Both the position numbers and the translations under genes were made by a program. The notes below the pieces were generated by a model. That model did not search any database and was not told the DNA's origin. It saw only the letters and a list, made by a program, of their open reading frames with translations. From Rhynchopus euleeides (taxonomy: Eukaryota > Euglenozoa > Diplonemea > Diplonemida > Diplonemidae): a stretch of DNA of 64,000 bases. Of the stretch, positions 9,902 through 21,055 are shown piece by piece. The stretch covers positions 930,001 through 994,000 of the forward strand of contig OY723296.1 in the NCBI GenBank assembly GCA_963210315.1, written 5' to 3'. Within the stretch, counting starts at the first letter, position 1. Each line of letters opens with the position of its first letter.

Positions 9902-11288
9902 GTATCGATTGATTCATTGTTCTGCATAATTTTTTTCCATCTCATGCAAATAACTTAATTGTGCGCATGACGTGGGAGAGAGGGGGCGAGGCCTTCACGG
10001 GATGCAGTGGCGTTGGATTCTCGCCTTGACGGCGGTATTCTCCATCCACACACAAGCTCCACGTTTGTCTTGTTGATCTAGGCTTCCCACCAACACCCTC
10101 ATCCCCGTCCTGTACTTCCAAGAACAAGAAAACCTCACGGACTGCGAGGGTTAGAGTTGAGAGGAACAAAAAAAGCTGCATTTGGGGAATTGGGTTGGTG
10201 ACCATCTGTAAGAAAACAAGGACAAAATAGCTAATGGGACGGGGTTGGTGGAGCTAGCGGTTCCTCCGTAGAATCAGTCGGACTGCCGCATCGCGTTTGT
10301 CTGAATAAACATCTTGCAAAGAGGTGGGAATATATCATTGAAATCAGGCTGGCCTGCTATGCAGGGCATGCCAGATCATGAAAACACAATCTTCGGGAAC
10401 ACCAGGCAATGAAATCAACGAACTGGGTCGTGCGAGCTGAACGCGGAATGTGCTAGCACGAGCATGTGTTGATCTCGGATATATCTGGTTTCTTATAATC
10501 CCGGATACGTAAAACCGATGATTTTGAACTTGGCACCCTCCACAGCTGTTTTTGACAAAAAATGCGGGGAATATTCTTTGCGCCGCAAGCAGCATTCCAG
10601 GATTCCAGGACTGGACCGCTCTGCTGAGCTGCTGAACTGGGTCGGGTACATGCTGCACCATCCCCCTCCCACAGCACGGCAGAATGGGCCCCAAGAGAAC
10701 AAAGCTTCGCCATTTTGATTGGATCGGGAACCCGGTGCCCGCGCGCGTCCTGTCTGCCCGGAGCTGCGTTCCGCAAAAAACCTCCCCCGCAAGAGCCAAT
10801 CAACCACAAAGGATTTTTCACGCACGGTGGGTGAGAGAGGAGGGGGTGTATCTGCCACAACAAACGAGGGCAGTCTCTGTTCCTTGCCAGCAGAAGAAAC
10901 CCTAGACAGCACTCGATGGTGCACGGATGCTCCTTCGAGGGGCGGGGAAGGGGGTAAGGGGCATGTGTATCGGACAAAAAACACGAGACTTCTTCATCGA
11001 AATCTACAAGCCTGTGCAGGCATTCGGTTGGTTTGGGGGGGGGGGGGTGGGGTGGAATAAAACGAGGGGTGTTACCCTGGGCGAAAGCAAGCCAGTCTGG
11101 AGGGGTTGGGGGGCATAGTAACCATGGAAGCTAAGAAGGGAGAAAGGGGGAAGGGGCAGGGCGGGCAATGGAGGGCGGGGATGGAGATGGGGGGTGGGGG
11201 TGGGGGCCGAGGGATGCCGTGTTTGGACAACTGTAGATAAGGGGGCACGGCCCTCCACACACACACACACACACACCCCCCCGCCCAC
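9902..11288. other. No gene recognised; low-complexity tracts
   Basis: Short frames on both strands without recognisable domains. G-rich tracts at 11038-11050 and 11185-11215 and a (CA)n microsatellite at 11257-11275 precede the RNase H-like gene. Confidence 0.4.
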
Positions 11289-12542
11289 GTGGACCCGAAT
11301 AGGAAGGGCGCGAGGGAGGCCCGCTCGCGCATCCCTGCAGACACAGCCCCAGGGCTCACCCTGTACTTTGACGGTGGTGCGCGCGACAATGGCACCCCCT
11401 TCGCCGTGGCGGGGGCAGGGGCGGTGCTATACCAAGACGGTTGCAAGGTTTCAGAGAAAGTACTCCCGCTGCTGAACGTGCGTAGCAACAACATTGCTGA
11501 GTACGAGGCGCTCCGTGCAGGTCTGCGCCTCCTCGAGAGGGGTGATGCCCCTGAGGGCCCAGTCACAGTGCGGGGCGACTCCCAGGTGGTGCTGCGCCAG
11601 CTCCAAGGGGACTCATTGTGCCGGGATGCCGCCCTCCGTCCTCTGTTCCTCAGCACGTCCCGGCTAGCTGCGGACCTCCAACCGAGGTTCACTCTCACAT
11701 ACGAGCATGTGAAGAGGGAATCCAACACAGATGCTGATGCCCTCAGTAACGCCGCGATGGACGAGGCTGAAAGGCTGGGGGCCTCACGGCAGCAGCTCCA
11801 GCAGGACCTCACGGTGTTCCAGAGCAGTATCCTGGGGAAGGCTGCCTCGCTGAAGGGGCTCTGCAGCATGGTGACGAAAGTAGGCACTGGGCCCTGGCAT
11901 TGCGGCCATGCTGCCAACTCAACAGTCCTCACGGCGATCGGTGGATCTGTGGCGGCGGGCCTGTCGAGGAGGGCCCAGCTGAACCCTGCCACTGAGTCGG
12001 TGATGCGCAGCCTCCAAGCGCACCTGGCTGTGCCAGCCCCCAGCCGGACGGATACAGTGTTCCATGATCGCGGAATGGCGTGGGCCGCTACCTTCGCTCC
12101 GCAGCCGCACTACCCTGAGGGTTGGCAGCAATCGGCCCAGCAGTGGGCGGCGCGTGGTCGGCAGGCCAACAGCCGGGTAGGGCGCCCATGGGAGCGGAGG
12201 GGCGCTGCCCCCCGAACTGCTCCCCCTGGTGCCAGGAGGAACGCAAAGGTGCTTGCCTGCAAGTTGCATTGGAAGCCCCGTTGCTCGGCATGCCAGAAGC
12301 GGCGCCTCCCGGAGGAGGTGTGCTGCCGCAACCACCACAAGGAGGGGGACGGGCTCCCGGTCACTATGGGCTTCTGCAAACGCCACAGCATGGACCGATG
12401 CGGTGACTGCTACAGCGATGGCAAAACACTACCACATTGCTGCCAAGCACACCACGCCGGCTATGCTGCACGCCCTCCTCCCCGGAGTGGCACTGAGTTG
12501 GCCCCACACTCTAACCCGAGTGGGGCCTCCGCTGTGACGTAG
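11289..12542 (+). CDS. RNase HI-like protein with Cys/His-rich zinc-binding tail
   Basis: A 417-codon open frame. Residues ~23-160 are an RNase HI fold of the RVT_3/bacterial-archaeal type: YFDGGARDNG (Asp28), NNIAEYEAL (Glu71/73), VRGDSQVVLRQLQG (Asp97) and NTDADALSNA (Asp150) supply the expected acidic active site for cutting RNA in RNA-DNA hybrids. The C-terminal ~100 residues hold two modules of the form C-x2-H-x5-C-x2-C-x(8-9)-CC-x2-HH (ACKLHWKPRCSAC, then FCKRHSMDRCGDC). The LINE-adjacent ORF at 36583-37242 contains three of them. There is no in-frame ATG before the catalytic core: the frame opens after a stop at 11238 and the first codon used here is GTG. An upstream exon, perhaps joined at the AATAG near 11303, is likely. 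It could be a host RNase H or a domesticated or detached retroelement ORF. Confidence 0.75.
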   Translation: MDPNRKGAREARSRIPADTAPGLTLYFDGGARDNGTPFAVAGAGAVLYQDGCKVSEKVLPLLNVRSNNIAEYEALRAGLRLLERGDAPEGPVTVRGDSQVVLRQLQGDSLCRDAALRPLFLSTSRLAADLQPRFTLTYEHVKRESNTDADALSNAAMDEAERLGASRQQLQQDLTVFQSSILGKAASLKGLCSMVTKVGTGPWHCGHAANSTVLTAIGGSVAAGLSRRAQLNPATESVMRSLQAHLAVPAPSRTDTVFHDRGMAWAATFAPQPHYPEGWQQSAQQWAARGRQANSRVGRPWERRGAAPRTAPPGARRNAKVLACKLHWKPRCSACQKRRLPEEVCCRNHHKEGDGLPVTMGFCKRHSMDRCGDCYSDGKTLPHCCQAHHAGYAARPPPRSGTELAPHSNPSGASAVT

Positions 12543-14002
12543 AAATGGGCGGGGGTGGGCAATGATCCGCGCAGGATCTCCCCACACAAAACGTGGTCAC
12601 CACACACACACACACGCGCGTGAATATGTTAAGAGGGGTGTCGAACACACTGAGCACTGCCCTTGATGTGATCCCCGCTGTCACACACGGCCAGCCCACC
12701 CCACCCCCTGAGAAGTAAGTTTTACTGAAACCTACTTTTGAGATTTGATCGAGCTGCCGCAACACGATCATCAGCCTAGCCAACACAGCCCTGGACAAGG
12801 GGAGCCGACTATCCAAAGGCGCTAACACGTCTTTGTGCCGCTGCCTGCACTGCACCGAGGACTGCTGACAGGCTGATGGAGGTGTGGAGTCAGCGGGGTC
12901 TCTTGTGTCTGAGGGAAAGGGGGTCCATACAACTGACAGTATCTACAACGGCAGATAGTTGCAGTTGTCACGAACCTCCCGTGGAACATTCTTGGCTGGC
13001 TCTGGGAACCCCCCCTGAGAGAGAGGGAGTCCACACAGGCCACATGCTCCAGACCCTGCGGGTTTTGAAGAGGGCGATGCCCTCTTCCGGCCTCGGCACC
13101 GCCGATTTTGCCCTCTCTCCAACTCAACTGCCCCAATCAACAAGAGCACAGGGATAGCCGTGTGCCTGCGATCGGCACCTCTCTCCCGGACCATCCGATA
13201 CAATGCCCGCCATCCCATGATGGCGCCGGGTCACCACAGGGTAGCCTGGAATAAATAACTCAGATCGGAAACCCCTTCCCTCCCCCCTGCCCCCACACCA
13301 ACACATACTCCTTGCACATTGTCATTTTGTCTTGTTTGCCCCGTGCCCGCAACGGTTTCCACCAGCAGAGCACCGCGCTGTCAAGCAAGGGATACACCAG
13401 GTTAGAATGGTGGGAGAATCAGATCTGAGAGAGACATGGCATCATGCATTGCTGGCACGACACAACGAGAAGAACGCACCGGACTGATCCGGGTAGAACA
13501 AGCACAACGCGGCAGCCGGGTCTACATTCTGACGAGTCAGCCCCCTTGATTACTGAATGTCTTGTCGGTCTGAAAAACTCTGTGCAAAGCGCACACACAC
13601 AAGAGGCACACACGCGATTTGCTTTGCTGGTTTAGACTGCCCGCTGCACAAAAGAGGGGCGGGGGCAAGGGGGGGTTTACTAATAATAGCAACGGAGGCC
13701 TTCACCCTGGATCAAACTGTGGCAGTGCGACCCATCCGTTGTTTGGGTGCTCACTTTACTGCATTTTAGAGTGAAGGCTCTCATTGCATGACTCGGCCGC
13801 TCAGAGAGCGGCAGGACGTTATCGATGGCGCTACGTGCCACCCCGCCTGTGCGGTGCCCAGGCACTACTGATACGGGGGAGACAATCCACTGCACAATGC
13901 TGGCATTTAGCACGAGACCCATCAGGAAAATCGGGCCCTCGCCCCGTCTTCTCGCCATGCTTCGACAGAAGGGATGCCGGCTGGCCAACGTTACGCGGTG
14001 TC
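12543..14002. other. No gene recognised
   Basis: Intergenic, with the 3' flank of the RNase H gene on the left and the 3' flank of cystinosin on the right. A ~45-bp stretch near 12640-12690 (GATGTGATCCCCGCTGTCACA) resembles 34548-34590. No convincing exons. Confidence 0.4.
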
Positions 14003-15264
14003 TCACCTGTTGTAGTAGCTGCTCTTGTTCAGCAGGCCCCTCTCTTCGTCCAGCCGCACACGGTTCTCGGCATCCTCCTCTTGGTCCAGCGTTCCAAACT
14101 GCATGGTGTGTGGGTGTGTGTCGCATGTGTTGAAATGTGGGTGGCTGCACTGCACTGCACTGTGCTGTATCCATAACACACTCACCCCTACCCGGGCTTG
14201 CAAGTGTCCGTGCACTACCATGTTCACCCAGGCTCCCAAAATACTGTGTGTGCGTTCCCGGATCTTTCTCCCGCACAACATCTTGTCTCCGGTCTATATC
14301 CGACGGGCATAGCTTATACAAAAAACGCCTGCGGGGGCGTACATTTAAGCCCGGCCCCCGACCCTTCCTAACATACCTCGTCCAGCCTGTTGCCCTCCGC
14401 ATAGAGGAAGTAGTGCTGGATGATGAAGATGGTGTCAAAGAACATGGAGCACAGCCCGAGGCCGAACTTGACAGGGTCCCCGCTCACCTGGGACCAGTCC
14501 CCGGTGTTGAAGCAGTCGATCAGAAGCTGCGCCACCGACAGCGACCCGCCCGTGAAGTCGAGCAGCACGTTCCAGATGTTCCACCCCGTGGTGCGCTTGC
14601 GGCTGTAGTTCAGGTAGACCTGCGGGCAGTACTTCACCACGGAGATCCCCAGCTTCACCCAGGACAGGCCCAGGAAGAAGTCGAGCCACGTCCAGGGCGT
14701 GTCGCTGTCAGCCCACCGACCCCCGTGGTGGTTCACGTAGATGAAGTACGCCGTGAAGACCGCCAGGAACGCCCCGGTGAAGATGATGGGGAGGGGGTGC
14801 AGCCTCTGCTCGCCCTTCTCGTAGAAGAAGATCTGCAGGAAGGTCAGCAGGGTGAGGAACTCTGCGTGCAGCGCGAACACAACGTCGTTGAGGTGCACGG
14901 GGTTGTCAGTCGAGTTGTGCTTCAACTCGTAGTCGGCCTTCATGTCATCGCTGTAGTAGTACGCGACGTTGAATGCGCTGTAGCACCCGAACCCGACCAG
15001 GTTCAGCAGCTGGTAGTCGAAGCTCATCCCCACCACACTCTTCCGCACCCAGTTGATGTACAGCTGGGGGTAGAAGCTGATGCTCCATGCTGCGAAGTAG
15101 ATCCACCCAATGACCTCGCTGATCCGCTTCCAGGGCTGTGTGTCGGTGTTCTGCGAGTTCTCGGGCAGGGCGAAGCCGAAGATGAACCCGCACGACAGGA
15201 TGATGCTGATGCCGATGGCAATGGCATAAGGCTTCTTGATGCGGATGTCGCCAAACTCGACGTA
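14003..15264 (-). CDS. Cystinosin (lysosomal cystine/H+ symporter), 3' exons
   Basis: Two exons: 14377-15264 and 14003-14098. The splice signals are acceptor TTCCACAG before 15264, donor GAG|GTATGT at 14376, and acceptor CATGCAG at 14099. The stop is at 14003-14005. Codon phase is kept across the intron. The product is a seven-helix PQ-loop protein. IGWIYFAAWSISFYPQ and LVKYCPQ-like VVKYCPQVYLNY are the two PQ motifs; NVLLDFTGGS and GDPVKFGLG are hallmark cystinosin segments, with Asp in LLDFTGG at the proton-linked site. The C-terminus has an acidic dileucine (DEERGLL), a lysosome sorting type of signal. The known role is proton-coupled export of cystine from lysosomes. The luminal N-terminal part and start codon are not found. 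The intron upstream of 15264 appears to contain the nested transposons at 15375-19511. Confidence 0.92.
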
Positions 15265-16078
15265 CTGTGGAAGAGGGACAGAGGGCGGGTGGGTGTGGAT
15301 GATGCACTCGTGAAAAAACGGCTTTGACCCCTGGGTTTGAGCTCTGTAGCACAGGTGTCCCATCTAATCCCATGCACGGTGGGATCTTGTAAATTTTACA
15401 TGTATAACTACAAGTATAATACATGTATTATACATGTATAATACTTGCATGTCAACTATTATGCATGTATAATACATGTATATGCCTGAAATATACATGT
15501 AAAATACATGTATATCAAGTAAAAATACATGTATAATACTTGCATGTCAACTATTATACATGTATTTTTACTTGATATACATGTATTTTACATGTATATT
15601 TCAGGCATTTACATGTATTTTACATGTATAATACTTGTCATGCAAGTAAAATACATGTATAATACTTGCATGACAAGTAAAATACTTGCATGCAAGTAAA
15701 ATACATGTATTTTACTTGCATGCAAGTATTTTACTTGTCATGCAAGTATTATACATGTATTTTACTTGTCATGCAAGTATTTTACATGTATAATACTTGC
15801 ATGACAAGTATTATACATGTAAAATACATGTAAATGCCTGAAATATACATGTAAAATACATGTATATCAAGTAAAAATGCATGTATAATAGTTGACATGC
15901 AAGTATTATACCGTAAACGGAAATATTGTGGACCGTAATAAAGGTGAACCGTACTATAGTTGGAACGTAAAAAAGATGGAACAAATGGGATTTTTCCGGA
16001 ACTTGGAACATTTTTACGGTCCACCTATTTTACGGTTGGGATAGTGGACTTGGCGTTTTTTTTTTTTTTTTTACGAGT

Positions 16079-16105
16079 TCCTTCGCGACGAAGTCGCGAA
16101 GGAAC
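16079..16105. other. Perfect hairpin
   Basis: TTCCTTCGCGAC, a 3-nt loop GAA, then its exact reverse complement: a 12-bp stem just after a T17 tract (about 16056-16072), inside the left subterminal part of the Tigger element. It could affect transcription or be a transposase-related structure; no function is shown. Confidence 0.6.
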
Positions 16106-16140
16106 CAAGGAAATCGTACGACTGAAGCTGCAGGATTAAC

Positions 16141-16226
16141 ACCACAGGGCCTCAACAGTCCGGAACTGTTCTCCCACAGTTTCTGCAGGGTGTACTACAC
16201 TAAAGCGAAAGGAGTACGATTTCCCT
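16141..16226 (-). repeat. Dispersed repeat R, reversed copy
   Basis: The reverse complement matches 28413-28497 and 1936-2022, including ATCGTACTCCTTTCGCT. It lies inside the Tigger 5' region. Confidence 0.55.
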
Positions 16227-16686
16227 GAATTTTCCGGGCACTGATTCACGAATTTACATCTGGAGGGAGCCCGGTGGTCTCAGCTTCTGTCTGCGCGCCT
16301 TGCCGTACTGAGGCTGCTTATGTGGGCTAGCGCAGCAGGTTCTACCTTTACTTCTACCGGAACGCTCCTTGCATGGTACTACACGGAACAATGTTCGGGG
16401 CCCGTGAATTCCAAATCTCCGTTGGAATTCGTAAGTGAGGGGGTTGGGGCGGACTTACAGACGACAACGTCGTCAGTCTCCCGACAACCGTGGCGTGTGA
16501 GTTTGGGGTGGTATCTCGAAATATGTCTCGTTCGGCCTTGAGAGACTCCAGATGCTAGTCACGCGCTCGCCCCCGCCCCCCCCCCCTCTCCATGTCCCTC
16601 TCCGTTGCCGCCTCGCCTTGTTGTTTTCGTTGATCTTCCCGCTGTCCTCACGAACTTTCCCCCAGTTTGCAGGGACACGCACACAC

Positions 16687-18909
16687 ATGCCTCCAAAGCG
16701 TGAACCGAAGCAGAAGAGCATGTTGCTCTTCACGGTGCCCCGTGCAGCGTACACCCCCGGCAGCAACGGCGCTTGTCCGATTTCGCGGGCTGAGGCTGAA
16801 AGTGTGACGCGTGCAGTGCGCGACCAGCAGGCATCCTCACAGGGGCCTACCGGCGGTGGTGACTGGAGCCCGGCCGAAAAGCTGGAGATCGGCCGGAAGG
16901 TGGTGGAGGGGAAGCTCTCGGCAGTCGTTGCCGATTGGAACGCCCCTCTCGCAGGACGGAGGAAGCTCTCGAAGAGCTCCGCCTCCCGTTTTGCGACCCT
17001 CTACCGGGAAGAGCTGGGCAAGCGGAAGCGTGCCGCAGCTCTTCTCGGTGAGGTGACAGAGGAGGTGGTGCTTCCCCCCCCGCAGAAGCGCGGCCGGCCC
17101 GCAATCCTCACCGACAGCGAGGAGACCAGGCTGATGCAGTTGTTGCGCGCCCTGAGGCGGTGCGGGACGCAGGTTTCAGCTGAGACTGTGTCCGCCTCCG
17201 CGCGAGGCCTGGTGAGTGCCAGCAGTGATCCAAGCAGGATTGATTCTGAGACAGCTCTCGGCACGGAATGGGCTCGGAAGTACCTCGCTGCGCAGGGATG
17301 GACCTTGCGAATGCGGACAACGGCGGTGTGCCACAGTCCGGGTTTGCTGGAACGGGCCAAGGCTGAGTTCGAGGGGGAGGTGCAACGTCTGAGGGCACAG
17401 CACAACATCCCAGATGATTTGGTGGTGAATGTCGACCACACTGCCCTTCCCCTCCTGCCAGGTACCACAAAGACCTTCGACAAGAAGGGCGCGTCATACG
17501 TGCCGCTCTCGAAGTCCGACGAAAAGAAGGCGATTACGGGTGTATTCGGCGCCAGTGCGACCGGCGATCTCCTCCCTGTCCAGCTGATATACGGTGGCCT
17601 AACTTCCCGCTCACACGGACGCTTCGAGGAGGAGTACCTGGAGACGTACGGGGAAACCTGGCACTTGACTGCCAATCCGAAACACTGGGCGTCCGAAGCA
17701 ACCACCCTCGAATACATCGAGAAGGTGTTGGTGCCATACCTCACGGGTGTCAAAGAGACCAAGGGGCTCGGGGAGGAGCAGAAATCCTTGTTGATCATCG
17801 ACAAGTTCACGGGCCAACAGACCGAGAAGGTTGCTGCAGCACTCGCAGAGAGCGGCATCGTGACTGTCGATATTCCTCCGGGGTTTACTGCTTTCTTGCA
17901 GCCGCTGGACCTGGGCTTCAATGCCTACATCAAGAAATACCTCCGCGAAAAGTTCTCGAAGTGGTACACCGGTGTCTGCACCAAGCTGTTCCGGCGTGAC
18001 GAGAAGAGGAAAACCCGTGCCCTTGCGAAAACTGGCACCCCTTTCCTCTTCGCAGGGATGGGGTCGCATGAAGTGATGGTGTACGATTCGTCCGTGAAGA
18101 CAGCCGCCTTCCGCAACGCAGTCCTTGCCGGCACAAGGGCAAGCATCGTGGTGTCTCCGGGTTGTGCGGACTGGGTTCACCCTGGGGACAACGCGAGTGG
18201 GTGGTACGCCCTGCGTGCTGTGGAGCTGTGTCTCAACAGCTACGGCGTGCGGAAGGCCTACCTCCCGAAGGTCAAGGATGCTCTCAACCTGCTCGAGAAG
18301 GTGATCCCCACTGACACGGAAGGCATTCCCGGCGCACAGGATGCTGTTCAGCAGGTGCTGGAGGAACTGCGTTCTGCGAATGGTGACGCTGCGCAGTTCA
18401 CCGAGGCACAGCGCCTCCCATACCCCGCCGCCCAGGCTGCTGTGGGCGCACTCAACCGGGAGTACTACACCAGTGTGAGGCTGATCACCCTGTCCGAGGT
18501 GCAGTGGGCCGCGACCCTCACGGAGATCCGTTCCGGGCCGCTGATCGTGTTCGACGCGGAGAACCTGCATTTCGTGTCGTTCGTCGCCCAGAACCCTGAG
18601 CTCGACGACCAGGAGTTGATGGCTGACCTGGCCAGGACGACGAAGGTGACCGCCGCGGACATGCGCGACCGCCATCTCGCCTGGCTGTGCCGTGGGTTCA
18701 GCAAGGTGAAGCCGAGCTCCGTCGTGAAAACGTTCGTCCGCGCTGGCATCATCGCCGACCCCGGAACGCTCGCAGCAAGTACCGATGATGCTGTTGCTGA
18801 CTACGACCCTCCAACCGAGGTGCACCCGGACGCAGCGCTGACGACCCCCGCAGAATTGGCAGAGATGGAGAGGATCCTGTCGTCACTCGACTTCAGTGCT
18901 GAGTGCTGA
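16687..18909 (+). CDS. Tigger/pogo-family DDD transposase
   Basis: 740 aa from ATG 16687 (MPPKREPKQK); the frame is open further upstream, but that part is a proline-rich translation of a pyrimidine tract. Residues ~60-210 contain helix-turn-helix-like DNA-binding segments and a KRGRPAIL AT-hook-like motif. The DDE_1 catalytic core follows, with Asp250 (VVNVDHTAL), Asp372 (LLIIDKFTGQ) and Asp408 (FLQPLDLGFN). The 35-residue spacing between the last two is typical of pogo-like DD35D enzymes. The C-terminal ~250 residues are less conserved. It has no stop or frameshift, so the enzyme could be active. It cuts and reinserts its own element at TA sites. Confidence 0.92.
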   Translation: MPPKREPKQKSMLLFTVPRAAYTPGSNGACPISRAEAESVTRAVRDQQASSQGPTGGGDWSPAEKLEIGRKVVEGKLSAVVADWNAPLAGRRKLSKSSASRFATLYREELGKRKRAAALLGEVTEEVVLPPPQKRGRPAILTDSEETRLMQLLRALRRCGTQVSAETVSASARGLVSASSDPSRIDSETALGTEWARKYLAAQGWTLRMRTTAVCHSPGLLERAKAEFEGEVQRLRAQHNIPDDLVVNVDHTALPLLPGTTKTFDKKGASYVPLSKSDEKKAITGVFGASATGDLLPVQLIYGGLTSRSHGRFEEEYLETYGETWHLTANPKHWASEATTLEYIEKVLVPYLTGVKETKGLGEEQKSLLIIDKFTGQQTEKVAAALAESGIVTVDIPPGFTAFLQPLDLGFNAYIKKYLREKFSKWYTGVCTKLFRRDEKRKTRALAKTGTPFLFAGMGSHEVMVYDSSVKTAAFRNAVLAGTRASIVVSPGCADWVHPGDNASGWYALRAVELCLNSYGVRKAYLPKVKDALNLLEKVIPTDTEGIPGAQDAVQQVLEELRSANGDAAQFTEAQRLPYPAAQAAVGALNREYYTSVRLITLSEVQWAATLTEIRSGPLIVFDAENLHFVSFVAQNPELDDQELMADLARTTKVTAADMRDRHLAWLCRGFSKVKPSSVVKTFVRAGIIADPGTLAASTDDAVADYDPPTEVHPDAALTTPAELAEMERILSSLDFSAEC

Positions 18910-19568
18910 GCACTGTGCCACATCCCCTCTCTCTGTTTATGCCCCTGTAAATGTCCCGCAAACCCGTCACCCTCCCTCTCTTGATGTCCCTTTAGATACT
19001 CTGTCTGTATAACTTGTATGTAATGTCTTCTCGAGGTGTGGTGGTGGGTGAGTCTCGAGGTGAGTGGTGGTGATCGTGCCCTTTCCACATGCAGGGATGC
19101 CTTGCTTCTCTTGCTGGCGTTGGTTGCGGTGGTGGAGGGAGGGTCCAAAGCTGGGAGGTCGGGAGGCCTACGTGTGGGAGTCTACGGCGTGGCCGCAGTC
19201 CGCGCCCCGCAACCCACCAGCCCGCGGGCGAAAATCGCATTGTCTTTTCCATATTCAGTCCCAATAAATAGTGGACCGTAAAAAAGATGGAACGTTTGGC
19301 CTTTTTTTGGGAACTTGGAACATTTTTACGTTCCACCCTTTTTCCGTTTACGGTACATGTATTTTTACTTGATATACATGTATTTTACATGTATATTTCA
19401 GGCATATACATGTATTATACATGTATAATAGTTGACATGCAAGTATTATACATGTATAATACATGTATATACTTGTAGTTATACATGTAAAATTTACAAG
19501 ATCCCACCGTGTGGTCCTGCAACCCCCCCCCCCCGGATCCGCCATTGCGAGGAGAGCCTCTCCCACAT

Positions 19569-21055
19569 CCTCTCCTGATTCCCTTGTTTCAACACCGTCA
19601 CAACCACGCTTTGGCTCGACAAAATCCACGCCGCGGACCACCCGCTTCTCCATTGCATATCAAGATGGGTTCAACGCATGTGCGAAGGATGTGGTCCACT
19701 CGTTGTGGGAATCGATTGGCTCAGCGTACCCGAAGTGGGAGACTTCGGCCTCGCACCCGCGATCCGATTCTGTCAGGACAACGTGGAAACCTACTTTGCG
19801 GAACTGGTCGGTGGCAACACCGCTTTCATCTCTTCTATGGAGGGTAAGGGGGTGATTCATGTCACTGTTACTGCAGTGTTTATACAAACGGGGTTGCAAA
19901 CAGCCGTGGGGTAAACTACTGCTGCATTTCGCGTTTATATCCCACCGGTGATTTTACACCTGAAACCATGGGACAATGCAATGATCGAGGCAGCACCGGG
20001 GGCACAGCCCCACTGTTTGGTGAAGCCTCTGGTGCCTGTGGCTGGAACACAGCAGCATACTCCAGATGGTGCGGCTACCCGGACCTCCTCAGGGAACCCA
20101 CGAGGGCATGCCTCAGAGCTCGTCAGGCTCAACGCGCGTGCGCGCTGTTGTGTGGTGGGGGTGTGAAAGGTGCGTGGTAGCGATGGCGGCATTGATGCTG
20201 CACCGGGGCTCCAGAACTGCCACAGAAATCGGGGGAGAAATGTGAGATGTCTGCACCACAGAACGAATCACCTCCCCACAGGTGGCAGTCCAAACAAGGA
20301 ACCCAATTCTGAGGGGCCTTCGCTCAGAAGTGCAGAATAGTGGAGTGCAGTGAGCCGCCTCACAATAAGATAAGCTGTTGTTTGGACGCCAACAGGGCTC
20401 CTGCCAGTGTCAAAAAGATAGTAGGCAGCGCTTTGGGCAACAAATGCAACATCCTCATCAGGCTGCGGAGTTGCTTTTGTTTTGCCCGGATTTGGTAAAA
20501 AGACTTGGAGGTGCGTTCTTTGGTAGTACGAACGGTGCCTGCTAGTGCAGATACCGAACGCTGTCACGAGTCTTTTTTTCGTGCGAAAAGCTCGCTGTTC
20601 TTTCAAAGAGAAAAGGCTGCAAAGTGAAAAAACTTTGACACAGTCTGACACAGAGCGAAGGCCCCCTGGGGATCACTTTCGCGCGGAACGCCACACAGAA
20701 CAGACACCCGACAAACTGCGAAGCGCAGCCTGGCAAGCCACACACTGCAGATGCGTGCAGCGGCAAACCCCCCCCACTTGCGGGATGGCAATACACCAAG
20801 GCAGATGACATACGCCCATGATGAGAACACCCTTGCTGTCGGGCTGCTGGGTAACCTACTGCCGGACAGGCCACGGAGGAGGCAGAGGCGGGGCAGGGAG
20901 CAGGCTGCTGTGCGCTGTGTGTGCCAAATAGAAAATATGTAGCGTGTCCCCCAGCGCCTCCTGCAGTTGGTGTGGGTTGTGTGGTTGGCTTGATTGGTGT
21001 GAGGAGGGTGTGCTCGCAGGATGAGTACAGTCACACAGCTTTTGCAAAAACTATC
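19569..21055 (+). repeat. Segmental duplication, copy 2 (partner 370-2030)
   Basis: Near-identical to copy 1 except for an inverted 103-bp block (about 20394-20497), an ~85-bp deletion near 21015 and small indels. It starts 58 bp after the right end of the AT-rich foldback element. Confidence 0.85.
20313..20665. mobile_element. MITE-like element, TIR GGGGCCTTCGCTC, copy 2
   Basis: Same element as 1120-1484, carried by the segmental duplication. The internal 103-bp segment is in the opposite orientation. Confidence 0.65.

Larger units (their letters stand above)
15911..19353 (+). mobile_element. Pogo/Tigger-type DNA transposon, apparently intact
   Basis: TIRs begin CCGTAAACGGAAA on both ends, and TA flanks both sides (15909-15910, 19354-19355), the duplication expected for pogo/Tc1. 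Each end also carries inner inverted motifs GGAACGTAAAAAAGATGGAA and CTTGGAACATTTTTACG. It encodes the 740-aa transposase at 16687-18909. It is inserted at a TA inside the AT-rich foldback element, so it is the younger of the two. Confidence 0.9.
15375..19511. mobile_element. AT-rich foldback element, TIR CACGGTGGGATC (host of the Tigger insertion)
   Basis: The left end CACGGTGGGATCTTGTAAAT and the right end are inverted repeats, nearly identical for about 155 bp; TG flanks both sides. The left arm (15375-15910) is a thicket of inverted and direct ACATGT, ACTTGC and ACAAGT words containing further internal palindromes. The right arm (19354-19511) is the exact inverse of the left terminal 158 bp. 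Without the inserted Tigger element the host is about 700 bp. It has no coding capacity. TIR and word content resemble the element at 47219-47870. CACTA-type elements also have short TIRs and subterminal word arrays, but assignment is inference. Confidence 0.8.

Noticed and set aside
14001-14006. GTGAGA as a donor ending the last cystinosin exon
   Set aside because: The in-frame TGA lies within it, after a C-terminal tail with a dileucine signal, so a stop codon is the simpler reading.
15264-15363. Cystinosin start at ATG 15363
   Set aside because: The codons before 15264 (CYRAQTQGSKPFFHEC) look non-coding, and a good pyrimidine-rich CAG acceptor precedes YVEFGD.
16552-16686. 45 extra N-terminal codons of the transposase frame
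   Set aside because: They translate a C/T-rich tract (PPPPPPLHVPLRC) with no family resemblance; MPPKREPKQK at 16687 is the likelier start.
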